The notes under the pieces are model-generated. The model was not told the DNA's origin, did not search any database, and saw nothing but the letters and a program-made list of their open reading frames with translations. From the NCBI GenBank assembly GCA_035631035.1, contig DASQJL010000060.1, positions 62,001-126,000 of the forward strand: 64,000 bases of DNA, read 5' to 3'. Each line of letters opens with the position of its first letter. Within the stretch, counting starts at the first letter, position 1. Origin of the DNA: Candidatus Binatia bacterium (GTDB lineage Bacteria; Eisenbacteria; RBG-16-71-46; SZUA-252). A program made the position numbers and the translations under genes. Positions 25,694-34,325 of the stretch are shown piece after piece.

Positions 25694-25957
25694 ATGACCG
25701 ACAAGCCGGACGACAAGAAGCAGCCGAGGCCCGATTTCTCCAACGTGCAAAGCGGATCATCGTCGACGGCTCCGTCCCCCGGCCACGACGGCGGCGCGGG
25801 AGCCACGTACGTCGTGAAACCGGGGGACTCGCTCTCGAAGATCGCGAAGCACCACTACGGCGATCCGAACCAGTGGCACAAGATCTACGAGGCCAACAAG
25901 GACCGCATCCAGGATCCGGACATGATCCAGCCCGGCTGGACGCTGCGGCTCCCCTAG
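25694..25957 (+). CDS. small LysM-domain protein
   Basis: 87 residues. A flexible polar N-terminus precedes one LysM domain (about 38-87: TYVVKPGDSLSKIAKHHYGDPNQWHKIYEANKD, then PGWTLRLP). LysM binds peptidoglycan-like glycans. No signal peptide is visible, as in BON/LysM potassium- or stress-linked cytoplasmic proteins. Ribosome site CGGAGG. It lies 21 bases before the lipoprotein gene. Confidence 0.92.
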   Translation: MTDKPDDKKQPRPDFSNVQSGSSSTAPSPGHDGGAGATYVVKPGDSLSKIAKHHYGDPNQWHKIYEANKDRIQDPDMIQPGWTLRLP

Positions 25958-25978
25958 CACCCCTTCGAAGGAGGACCT

Positions 25979-26443
25979 ATGCGATTCGATCATCGGACCG
26001 TGGCCGTCGCCCTTTGCCTGACGGTCGCGGCCTTCACCGGCGCCTGCCAGAAGAAGGCGGCCGAGACGTCGAGCACTTCCGGCACGGAAGCGACCAGCCC
26101 GTCGGCCCAGGGCGTCCAGGTCGCGCGCGTCGATCTCGGTACCAGTCTCGCCAACGACAACACGGTCGCCAACCAGACCGACTCGTTCCTGCCGAACCAG
26201 ACGATCTACGCCTCGGTCGTGACCAACGGGTCGGCGCCCTCCGCCGAGATCAAGACGCGATTCACGTACCAGGACGGGCAGGTCGTGGACGAATCGACCC
26301 GGACGATCGCCCCCAGCGGACAGGCGGTCACCGAGTTTCACGTGTCGAAGCCGGACGGCTTCCCCGTCGGGAAGTACAAGGTGGAGGTCTTCGTGAACGG
26401 CTCCCCCGCCGCCTCGAAGGAATTCGAAGTCAAGAGCACGTGA
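25979..26443 (+). CDS. predicted lipoprotein of unknown function
   Basis: 154 residues. A signal sequence (VAVALCLTVAAFTGAC) ends in a lipobox-like TGAC with the lipidated Cys near residue 23, followed by a Ser/Thr-rich linker. The rest looks like an Ig-like beta domain (NQTIYASVVTNGSAPSAEIKTRFTYQDGQVV, then GKYKVEVFVNGSPAASKEFEVKST). Probably surface- or periplasm-anchored. The start has AAGGAGG. Cotranscribed with the LysM gene under the sigma-54-like promoter. Confidence 0.82.
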   Translation: MRFDHRTVAVALCLTVAAFTGACQKKAAETSSTSGTEATSPSAQGVQVARVDLGTSLANDNTVANQTDSFLPNQTIYASVVTNGSAPSAEIKTRFTYQDGQVVDESTRTIAPSGQAVTEFHVSKPDGFPVGKYKVEVFVNGSPAASKEFEVKST

Positions 26444-26537
26444 CGCGGGCCGGGCGCGCGGCCGCGGACAGCGGCCGCGTGTCGCGGCGCGCTCCGCCGC
26501 GTGGCTCCGGACGCTCCGGCCGGGGTACAATTCCTCC

Positions 26538-27179
26538 ATGACACCACGCGTCTCCACCGGCGCCAGCGCCCTCGAATTCCTCCCGGCGCGCCTCACGATG
26601 GCCTCTCTGCGCGAGGCCGCGCGCGGCTGCCGCGGCTGCCCGCTCTACAAGAACGCGACGCAGACGGTCTTCGGCGAGGGACCGCGCGCGGCGAGGGTGG
26701 TTCTGGTCGGCGAGGTGCCCGGCAACGACGAGGACCTCGCCGGACACCCCTTCGTGGGACCGGCCGGCCGTGTCCTGGACGAGGCGCTCGAGGCGGCCCG
26801 GATCGCGCGCGACGAGACCTACGTCACGAACGTGGTCAAGCACTTCAAATGGGAGCCGCAGGGGAAGCGGCGGAAGCACAAGAAGCCGAGCGCGCGAGAG
26901 ATCGCGGCGTGCCTGCCCTGGCTGGAGCGCGAGATGCAGCTGATCCGCCCCGAAGTGCTCGTCTGCCTGGGCGCGACCGCGGCCCAGGCGCTCGTCGCGC
27001 GGGACTTCAAGGTGACGGCCATGCGCGGGCGCATCGTGCCGACGGCGCTCTCGCCGCGCACGGTCGCCACGGTGCACCCCTCCTCCATCCTCCGGCAGCG
27101 AGGCTCCGAAGAGCGCCGGCGCGAGATGGCGCGCTTCGTCGCGGACTTGAAGGTCGTCGCGGGGCTGATCCATGGCTGA
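26538..27179 (+). CDS. udgX: UdgX-type uracil-DNA glycosylase
   Basis: 213 residues, family 4/UdgX. GEVPGNDEDLAGHPFVGPAGRVLDEAL is motif A. VKHFKWEPQGKRRKHKKP contains the loop that in UdgX (KRRIH) supplies the histidine forming a covalent link to uracil-containing DNA; the His is present here. Four cysteines (CRGC, and C-x17-C near residues 125-143) fit the 4Fe-4S cluster. VHPSSIL is motif B. The last eight bases overlap the helicase gene, indicating a repair operon. Confidence 0.86.
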   Translation: MTPRVSTGASALEFLPARLTMASLREAARGCRGCPLYKNATQTVFGEGPRAARVVLVGEVPGNDEDLAGHPFVGPAGRVLDEALEAARIARDETYVTNVVKHFKWEPQGKRRKHKKPSAREIAACLPWLEREMQLIRPEVLVCLGATAAQALVARDFKVTAMRGRIVPTALSPRTVATVHPSSILRQRGSEERRREMARFVADLKVVAGLIHG

Positions 27180-30100
27180 TTCGAACGGAGCCGCGCCCGG
27201 CGGCGCCCGGGAGGAGGCGCTCGCGGGCGATCCCCTCGACGGCTTCCATCCCACCGTGGCGCGATGGTTCCGCGAGCGGGTCGGCGTTCCCTCCCCGGCG
27301 CAGGCCGAGGGGTGGCCGCGGATCCGCTCCGGCGCGCACACGCTGATCGCCGCGCCGACCGGGTCGGGCAAGACGCTGGCCGCGTTCCTCTGGGCGCTGG
27401 ACGGGCTCCTCCGCCAGGGCGCCGCGCTGCCCGACGAGACGCAGGTTCTCTACGTCTCCCCACTCAAGGCGCTGAGCAACGACGTGCAGAAGAACCTCCA
27501 GGCGCCACTCGCCGAGCTCACGCTCCTGGACTCCGACTGCGCCGCGGTCCGCGTGCTGGTGCGGACGGGCGATACGCCGGCCAACGAGCGCGCCTCGATG
27601 GGACGGCGCCCGCCGCACGTCCTGGTCACGACCCCCGAGTCGCTCTACATCCTTCTCACCAGCGCGGGCGGGCGCGCGCTGCTGCGCACGGTGCGCACCG
27701 TGATCGTGGACGAGATCCACGCCGTCGCGGGCTCCAAGCGCGGCGCCCACCTCGCCCTCTCCCTCGAGCGGCTCGAGGCTCTGGCCGGAGGGCCGATCCA
27801 GCGGATCGGGCTCTCGGCGACGCAGAAGCCGGTCACCGACGTGGCGGAGCTCCTCGTGGGGGTGGGGCGCGACTGCGCCGTCGTGGACACCGGCCACCGG
27901 CGCGCACTGGACCTGGGCATCGAGCTCCCCGACGCGCCGCTCGCCACCGTCTGCTCGCACGAGACCTGGGACGACATCACGAAGCGGATGGCGGAGCTGA
28001 TCGGCGAACACCGGACGACGCTCGTCTTCGTGAACACGCGGAAGCTGGCCGAGCGGATCGCGGCGCGCCTCACCAAGGTCCTCGGCGAGGAGCAGGTCAC
28101 CAGCCACCACGGCAGTCTCTCGCGCGAGCGCCGCCTGGACGCCGAGCGGCGGCTGAAGCAGGGCTCGCTGCGCGCGCTGGTCGCCACGGCGTCGCTCGAG
28201 CTGGGGATCGACATCGGCGACGTGGACCTCGCGATCCAGATCGGGGTGACGCCGGCGATCTCGGTCTTTCTCCAGCGCGTGGGCCGGAGCGGTCACGGGC
28301 TGGGCCGCGTGCCCAAGGGGCGGATCTTCCCGCTCACCCAGGACGAGCTGGTCACGGCGGCGGCGCTGCTCGAGGCGGTCCGCTCCGGCGAGCTCGACCG
28401 CACACCGATGCCGCGCCGCTCGCTGGACATCCTGGCGCAGCAGATCGTGGCCTCGTGCGTCCAGGAAACGTGGGACGAGGAGCGGCTCTACGAAACCCTC
28501 CGGCGCGCCTGGCCCTACCAGGACCTCACGCGCGAGGAGTTCGACGACGTCGTGAGACTGCACACGGCGGGGCGCGCCGCGCTGCTGCACCGGGACGGGG
28601 TGAACGGGAAGCTCCGCGCCACGCGGCGCGCCTCGATCACGGCCCTCACGTCGGGGGGCGCCATTCCCGACACCGGGCAGTACCGCGTCGTGGTCGAGCC
28701 GGAGGGGACCTTCGTCGGCACCCTGGACGAGGACTTCGCCGTGGAGTCGAACGGCGGAGACGTCTTCCAGCTGGGCAACGCCTCGTGGCAGGTGCTCCGC
28801 GTGGAGCCGGGGGTGGTGCGCGTGGCCGACGCGCACGGCGCTCCCCCGACGCTCCCCTTCTGGCTGGGCGAGGCTCCCGCGCGAACGCGCGAGCTGGCGG
28901 CGGCGGTCGGTCGCGTGCGGGTGCGCGGGCGCGACCCCGCGTGGCTCACGGGCGACCTCGGGCTCTCGGCCGAGGCGGCGACGCAGCTCTCCGACTATCT
29001 CCGCGAAGGGGAACGCTCGCTGGGCGCGATCCCCACGCCGGCGCGGGTCGTGCTCGAGCGCTTCTTCGACGAGTCGGGAGGGATGCAACTGGTCGTGCAC
29101 GCGCCCTTCGGCGGGCGGATCAACCGGGCCTGGGGGCTCGCGCTCCGCAAGCGCTTCTGCCGGGGCTTCGGCTTCGAGCTGCAGGCCGCGGCCAACGAGG
29201 AGGCGATCATCATCTCGCTGGGGCCGCACCACAGCTTCCCCCTCGAGGACGTCTTCCAGTTCCTGCACCCCGCGACCGCGCGCGACCTGCTGGTGCAGGC
29301 GCTCCTGGACCAGCCGATGTTCGGAACGCGGTGGCGGTGGAACCTGACCCGCGCGCTCCTCCTCTCGCGCACGCAGGGAGGCGGCAAGCGGGTTCCGACG
29401 CCGCTCCTGCGCATGCGGGCCGAGGACGCGCTGACCCAGGCGTTCCCCCAGGTGCTCGCCTGCCCCGAGACGCTTCCTCCCGGAGAGCTGCCAGTGCCGT
29501 GGGAGCACCCGATCGTGCGCCAGACGATCGAGGACTGCCTGACCGAGGCGATGGACGCCGACGGCTTCCTCGAGGTGCTGCGCGGGCTCCGGTCGGGCGC
29601 GATCGAGCGCATCGCCGTGGACACGCCCGAGCCCTCGGCCTTCGCGCGCGGCATCCTGAACGCGGCGCCGTACGCCTTCCTGGACGACGCGCCGCTCGAG
29701 GAGCGCCGCACGCAGGCGGTGAGCTCGCGCCGCTTCCTCGATCCCGAGACCGCCGACACGCTCGGCGCGCTCGATCCCGACGCGGTGACCCGCGTGCGCG
29801 AGCAGGCGTGGCCCGATCCCGAGAACGCCGAGGAGGTGCACGAGGCGCTCCTCTGGATGGGGTACGTCACGGAGCGTGAGGCTGAGGTTTCCGGGTGGAT
29901 GCCTTGGATCGAGGAGCTGGCGACGGCCCGCCGCGTGGTTCGCGAGGCGCCGGCTGGCGAGGAGGCGCGGTGGCGCGCGGTGGAGGCGGCGACGGATCCG
30001 AAGACGGTGCTGCGCGGGCGGCTCGAGGCGCTGGGGCCGGTGTTCGTGGGCGCGGGCGACGGACTTCTTCCGCCTTCGGCGGAAGAATATCTCCTCGCCC

Positions 30101-31293
30101 TCGAGGTCGAAGGCCGCGTGCTCCGCTGCCGGCTCGAGGGGCGCCAGGCGTGGTGCGACCGGCGGCTTCTCGCGCGGATCCATCGCGAGACGCTGGAGCG
30201 GCTGCGGCGCGAGATCGAGCCGGTCACGGCGGCCGGCTTCTGGCGCTTCCTCGCCTGCTGGCAGCACGCCGCCGAGGGATACCGGCTCGAGGGCCCGCGC
30301 GGCGTGGTTGAGATCGCGCGCCAGCTCGCGGGCTTCGAGATCCCCGCCGCGGCGTGGGAATCGAGCGTCCTTCCCGCCCGCGTGGAGGGCTACCGCCAGG
30401 AATGGCTCGATCAGGCGACCCTCTCGGGCGAGCTGGCCTGGGGCCGCCTGTGGGGCGGGGGCCGCTCCCCGATCCGCGCGACGCCGGTCGCGCTCCTCCC
30501 GCGCGAAGAGCTGGACCTCTGGCTCTCGCTCGCGGCACCCGCCGCGGCGCGAACGCCGGCGCCCGCCGACGACGGCGAGGACGCCGGAGCGGCCGGTGGC
30601 GACAGCGATCCGCGCGAGATCTCGACCTACGCCGACGTTCTCCTCTCGGTTCTCGCGGCCCGGGGGGCTTCCTTCGCGCAGGACTTGGAGCGGCACTCCG
30701 GCCTCCTCCCCACGCACGTGGAGATGGGTCTCGCCGAGCTCATCGGCCGGGGACTCGTCACCTGCGATTCCTGGAGCGGCCTCCGGCGGCTGATCACGCC
30801 TCCCAGCCGACGGCGCGGCGTTCTGAAGCGCGCGCGCTTCGCGCCGCCGGGCCGGTGGACGGTGCTGCGTGCGCCGCGCGAGGCCGGCGACGCCGATACG
30901 GCCGGGCGGCTCGCCGCGGGAGCTCCCTTCACGCTCGCGGCGGAGGCGGAGACCGAGTTCCTCGCGCGCCGGCTGATCGATCGCTACGGGGTGATCTTCC
31001 GGCGCCTGCTCGACCGCGAGCGCCTTCCGGTCCGGTGGCGGGAGCTGGTGCGCGTCTACCGCCTGTGGGAGCTCCGCGGAGACGTGCGCGGCGGGCGCTT
31101 CGTACAGCGCTTCGCCGGTGAGCAGTACGCGCTGCCGGAGGCGGTGGAGCTGCTCCGCCGGCTGCGCCGCTCGGAAGCGGGCTCCGGCGCCGGCGTCCGC
31201 GTCGCGGCCGCCGACCCCCTGAACCTGGACGGGATCCTCACGCCGGAGCCGCGCGTTCCCTCGGCGGCGCGGCGCCGCGTCCTGGTGGCCTGA
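27172..31293 (+). CDS. lhr: Lhr-type DEAD/DEAH-box helicase
   Basis: 1373 residues. APTGSGKT (about 58-65, Walker A), VSPLKALSND, VTTPESLYILLTS, VDEIHAV (motif II), LSATQKPV, then the second RecA domain with SHHGSLSRERR, ATASLELGIDIGDVDLAIQIG and QRVGRSGH. The winged-helix and Lhr core follow, and a long C-terminal extension (about 870-1373) is present as in full-length Lhr. It translocates on single-stranded DNA and unwinds RNA:DNA hybrids. It overlaps the udgX gene by eight bases, so repair of uracil-containing DNA is a likely shared job. Confidence 0.93.
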   Translation: MADSNGAAPGGAREEALAGDPLDGFHPTVARWFRERVGVPSPAQAEGWPRIRSGAHTLIAAPTGSGKTLAAFLWALDGLLRQGAALPDETQVLYVSPLKALSNDVQKNLQAPLAELTLLDSDCAAVRVLVRTGDTPANERASMGRRPPHVLVTTPESLYILLTSAGGRALLRTVRTVIVDEIHAVAGSKRGAHLALSLERLEALAGGPIQRIGLSATQKPVTDVAELLVGVGRDCAVVDTGHRRALDLGIELPDAPLATVCSHETWDDITKRMAELIGEHRTTLVFVNTRKLAERIAARLTKVLGEEQVTSHHGSLSRERRLDAERRLKQGSLRALVATASLELGIDIGDVDLAIQIGVTPAISVFLQRVGRSGHGLGRVPKGRIFPLTQDELVTAAALLEAVRSGELDRTPMPRRSLDILAQQIVASCVQETWDEERLYETLRRAWPYQDLTREEFDDVVRLHTAGRAALLHRDGVNGKLRATRRASITALTSGGAIPDTGQYRVVVEPEGTFVGTLDEDFAVESNGGDVFQLGNASWQVLRVEPGVVRVADAHGAPPTLPFWLGEAPARTRELAAAVGRVRVRGRDPAWLTGDLGLSAEAATQLSDYLREGERSLGAIPTPARVVLERFFDESGGMQLVVHAPFGGRINRAWGLALRKRFCRGFGFELQAAANEEAIIISLGPHHSFPLEDVFQFLHPATARDLLVQALLDQPMFGTRWRWNLTRALLLSRTQGGGKRVPTPLLRMRAEDALTQAFPQVLACPETLPPGELPVPWEHPIVRQTIEDCLTEAMDADGFLEVLRGLRSGAIERIAVDTPEPSAFARGILNAAPYAFLDDAPLEERRTQAVSSRRFLDPETADTLGALDPDAVTRVREQAWPDPENAEEVHEALLWMGYVTEREAEVSGWMPWIEELATARRVVREAPAGEEARWRAVEAATDPKTVLRGRLEALGPVFVGAGDGLLPPSAEEYLLALEVEGRVLRCRLEGRQAWCDRRLLARIHRETLERLRREIEPVTAAGFWRFLACWQHAAEGYRLEGPRGVVEIARQLAGFEIPAAAWESSVLPARVEGYRQEWLDQATLSGELAWGRLWGGGRSPIRATPVALLPREELDLWLSLAAPAAARTPAPADDGEDAGAAGGDSDPREISTYADVLLSVLAARGASFAQDLERHSGLLPTHVEMGLAELIGRGLVTCDSWSGLRRLITPPSRRRGVLKRARFAPPGRWTVLRAPREAGDADTAGRLAAGAPFTLAAEAETEFLARRLIDRYGVIFRRLLDRERLPVRWRELVRVYRLWELRGDVRGGRFVQRFAGEQYALPEAVELLRRLRRSEAGSGAGVRVAAADPLNLDGILTPEPRVPSAARRRVLVA

Positions 31294-31301
31294 GCGGCTC
31301 C

Positions 31302-31919
31302 ATGAGCCGCGCCCATCGCCTCTGGTGGATTGCCGGAATCACGGCGCTCCTGGCGGGAGCAGGCTTCGGCTACTTCGCACTGCGCCCGCTGCCGAGAGAC
31401 TCCGACGCGGCGAACCCCGACGCGGGATACATGGTCGACTCCAGCGCAGCGAGCGTCGCCGAGAGCCTCGCCTCGCCGCCTCCCCGGCCGGCCCCCTACG
31501 GGATCGACTCGGTCGCCATGACGGCGGGCGAAGCGCCGCCGACGGATGGCGGGGAGGATCCCTTGGCCGATTCGCCCGCCGATGCCGGAGCCACGCGCCT
31601 CGGTCCCGTGCTCCTCGATACCCCCAAGCCGAACCAGGTCGCCCAGAGCCCGCTCTGGATCGCCGGGCGGGCGCGCGGCTCGTGGTTCTTCGAGGCCGAG
31701 TTTCCGGTGCGCCTGCTGGATGCGCGCGATTCGGTGGTGGCGCGCGGCGTCGCGCGCGCGACGGGCGACTGGATGACGCCCGAGTACGTTCCCTTCTCCC
31801 TCACGCTCGACTTCGAGCCTCCCGAGACGGAGGAGGGCACGCTGATCCTCGAGCGGAGCAACCCCTCCGACCTGCCGGAGCACGCCGCGTCGGTGCGGCT
31901 GCCCGTCCGCTTCCGCTAG
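31302..31919 (+). CDS. membrane-anchored Gmad2-like domain protein
   Basis: 205 residues. One N-terminal transmembrane segment (about 7-27, LWWIAGITALLAGAGFGYFAL) is followed by a Pro/Ala/Asp-rich linker (30-105) and an Ig-like Gmad2 domain (about 112-205: SPLWIAGRARGSWFFEAEFPVRLLDARDSVVARG, then GTLILERSNPSDLPEHAASVRLPV). These domains occur in spore-germination and other exported proteins; the function is not known. It lies eight bases after the lhr stop and is probably cotranscribed. Confidence 0.82.
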   Translation: MSRAHRLWWIAGITALLAGAGFGYFALRPLPRDSDAANPDAGYMVDSSAASVAESLASPPPRPAPYGIDSVAMTAGEAPPTDGGEDPLADSPADAGATRLGPVLLDTPKPNQVAQSPLWIAGRARGSWFFEAEFPVRLLDARDSVVARGVARATGDWMTPEYVPFSLTLDFEPPETEEGTLILERSNPSDLPEHAASVRLPVRFR

Positions 31920-31941
31920 CGCGCCGTCCCTTCGCCGCGCT

Positions 31942-33492
31942 TCACGTCCGCGCGGCGCGCAGGGCCGCGGGACGGAGCGCCGCGTCCACCTCGCGCCCGA
32001 CCCGCGCGGCGATCGCCGGAACCGCCGCGACGTCCGCCTCGCCCGTGTGGAAGTTCACGATGCAGGCGCGCAGCACGTAGCGCCCGCCGATGACGGCGTT
32101 CGACACGAAGCACTCCCCGCCGTTCTGGATGCGGTCCAGCAGGTCCTGGTTCAGCCGGTCGAGATACTCCGCGACCTCGGCCTCCCCGCGGCGCTCGCGC
32201 AGATCGCGGGGGAGGAACCGGAAGGTCGTGATGCTCAGGGACTGCGTGAAGCGCTCGAGGTCGGACTCGGCGTCCACGCGCTCGGCCATCACGCGCGACA
32301 GGCGCATGTCCTCGGCGATCATGGCGCGGTAGCCCTTGGCGCCGGCGTGCCGGAGGGCCAGCCACACCTTGAGCGCGCGGAACCCGCGCGAGTTCTGCGG
32401 GCCGTACTCGACGTAGTTGAGTCCCTCTTCGCCGAAGCGGTAGTACGGCGGGTGGTACGCGAACGCCGCGCGCAGCCGCGCCGGATCGCGCACCAGCGCG
32501 CAGCCCGCCTCGATCGGGGCGTAGAGCCACTTGTGCGGATCGACGGCGACGGAGTCCGCCAGGGCGAGCCCGCGGAGATCCTCGGGCGCCTCGGGCACCG
32601 CGGCGGCGAGCCCGCCGTAGGCGCCGTCCACGTGGAACCAGATCTTCTCCTCGCGGCAGAGCGCCGCGATCTCCGGGAGCGGATCCACCGCGCCCGTCCC
32701 GACGCTCCCGGCGGTGCCGACCACCAGGAAGGGCACATCGCCGCGCTCCCGGTCCTCGCGGATCTTCCGGCGCAGCGCGTCCACGCGCATCCGCAAGGCG
32801 CCGTCGGTCTCGATCCACCGCACCGACTCGGTGCCCATGCCCGCGAGGTCGGCCGCCTTCTGGATCCAGGTGTGCGTCTCGGCCGAGCCGTAGGCGCGAA
32901 GCGGCGGTCCGCCCGCGGTACCCTTCTCGCGCACGGGCCAGGGCGCCATGGCGGCGCGCGCGGCGAAGAAGCCGACGAAGTTCGCCATGTTGCCGCCGCT
33001 CACGAGGATCCCGCCGGCCGACGCGCGATAGCCGATCAGCTCCGCGATCCAACGGATCGTCTGGGTCTCGATCTCCGTGGCCGCCGGCGCGAGGATCCAG
33101 GCGCCGGCGTTCGCGTTCACCGCCGCCGCGAGCATCTCGCCCAGGATGCCCACCGGCGCCGGCGGCGACGTGATGTAGCCGAAGAAGCGCGGATGGCCGT
33201 TGAAGAGCGAGTGGTCGAAGAGGAGCCCGGCCGTGGTCGTCAGCAGCGCCTCCGGCTCGCAGCCCTCCTCCGGCAAGGGCCCGTTCAGATCGAGCGCGGC
33301 GCGGACGCCGGAGGGCGCCTCGCCGCGCGTGACGGGCCGCTCCGGCACCGACGCGAGGAGATCGGCCACGCGGTCCACCAGACGGTGCCCCGCCGCGCGG
33401 AAGCGATCGGCATCCATCGCGAGCGGCGCCTCCCGGCGGGTCGCCTCGTTCGCGCCGGCGGACGCGGCGCCTCCATCGGTCTTCGTCGTCAT
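31942..33492 (-). CDS. PLP-dependent aromatic-amino-acid-decarboxylase-like enzyme
   Basis: 516 residues of the group II decarboxylase family. HPRFFGYITSPPAPVGILGEMLAAAVNANAGAW, SGGNMANFVGF, WFHVDGAYGG (cofactor Asp) and DPHKWLY with the Schiff-base lysine at residue 321 are all in order. It removes CO2 from an aromatic or related amino acid. The start ATG 33492 overlaps the stop of the upstream PIG-L gene (ATGA), in an operon with a hybrid histidine kinase. The amine product is not predictable. Confidence 0.88.
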   Translation of the reverse strand: MTTKTDGGAASAGANEATRREAPLAMDADRFRAAGHRLVDRVADLLASVPERPVTRGEAPSGVRAALDLNGPLPEEGCEPEALLTTTAGLLFDHSLFNGHPRFFGYITSPPAPVGILGEMLAAAVNANAGAWILAPAATEIETQTIRWIAELIGYRASAGGILVSGGNMANFVGFFAARAAMAPWPVREKGTAGGPPLRAYGSAETHTWIQKAADLAGMGTESVRWIETDGALRMRVDALRRKIREDRERGDVPFLVVGTAGSVGTGAVDPLPEIAALCREEKIWFHVDGAYGGLAAAVPEAPEDLRGLALADSVAVDPHKWLYAPIEAGCALVRDPARLRAAFAYHPPYYRFGEEGLNYVEYGPQNSRGFRALKVWLALRHAGAKGYRAMIAEDMRLSRVMAERVDAESDLERFTQSLSITTFRFLPRDLRERRGEAEVAEYLDRLNQDLLDRIQNGGECFVSNAVIGGRYVLRACIVNFHTGEADVAAVPAIAARVGREVDAALRPAALRAART

Positions 33493-34325
33493 CGCAACCC
33501 CTCGAAGAGATCGGTCTCCATGCCGCGGCCTCCGTTCACGACGCTCAGAACGCGATAGAACTGTTGACGGCCCCACAGGGCTTCGTGGTGCTCCGGCGCG
33601 AGATGCCTCAGCTTCTCATAGCCTCCCACCTGCGAGTCGTGGCAGACGACGGCGCGCCATACGGTGGGCCACTGCTCGCGCGTGTCGACGGTGGTCGTGA
33701 CCATCCATTCCGGCCACGGCTGCGCCTGGCGCTCCACGCCGTCCACCAGCGACACGAGCTTCTTGAAGGCCGCCTGGTAGGCGTCCCAGCGCGCCTGGGT
33801 CGTGGCCATGTAGTAGAGCTTGGAGACGGTGTGCGGCGCCGGCGCCGAGGCCGCGGCGACGACGGCCGCCGTGGCCAGCTGGCAGATCGCGATGTGGTCC
33901 GGGTGTCCGTAGGCTCCGTCCGGCGCGAACGTGAGCACGACGTGCGGCCGGACGCGGCCGATCTCCGCCGCGATCCGCGCGACCGCCTCGCGCGGATCGG
34001 CTTCGTCCAGCCGTCCATCGCCGTAGTCGAGGAGCGTGACGTCCCCGATCCCGAGCACACGCGCCGCCTCGCGCAGCTCGCGCTCGCGGATTCGGGCGAG
34101 CGTCTCGGGACCGGGATGCTCCGGGCCCTCGCCGTGGCGGACGCCGCGAAAGCGACCGCGGTCCCCGCGCGTCGCCGTGACCAGGGAGGTCCGCACCCCT
34201 TCGGCGGCATAGCGGGCGAAGACGCCGCCCACCCCCAGCGTCTCGTCGTCGGGGTGGGCGAAGATGCCCATCAGGCCGAGCGGCCCGCCCCTGCGCGCGA
34301 CGCCCCCGCTTCCCTCAGCGGCCAT
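33489..34325 (-). CDS. PIG-L family deacetylase
   Basis: 278 residues. IFAHPDDETLGVGG (residues 22-34) has the intact zinc and general-base motif, and YGHPDHIAIC the second zinc histidine. It resembles MshB/BshB-type N-acetylglucosaminyl deacetylases, but no mycothiol or bacillithiol genes are near. It overlaps the kinase stop by 11 bases upstream and the decarboxylase start by four downstream, so the three form an operon. Confidence 0.9.
   Translation of the reverse strand: MAAEGSGGVARRGGPLGLMGIFAHPDDETLGVGGVFARYAAEGVRTSLVTATRGDRGRFRGVRHGEGPEHPGPETLARIRERELREAARVLGIGDVTLLDYGDGRLDEADPREAVARIAAEIGRVRPHVVLTFAPDGAYGHPDHIAICQLATAAVVAAASAPAPHTVSKLYYMATTQARWDAYQAAFKKLVSLVDGVERQAQPWPEWMVTTTVDTREQWPTVWRAVVCHDSQVGGYEKLRHLAPEHHEALWGRQQFYRVLSVVNGGRGMETDLFEGLR

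Noticed and set aside
27007-30717. 1236-codon minus-strand frame opposite lhr
   Set aside because: Shadow of the helicase gene; no domain, no ribosome site.
24631-34325. The two PIG-L genes as parts of a mycothiol or bacillithiol pathway
   Set aside because: No glycosyltransferase, cysteine ligase or acetyltransferase of those pathways lies near either gene, and one copy lacks the general base.
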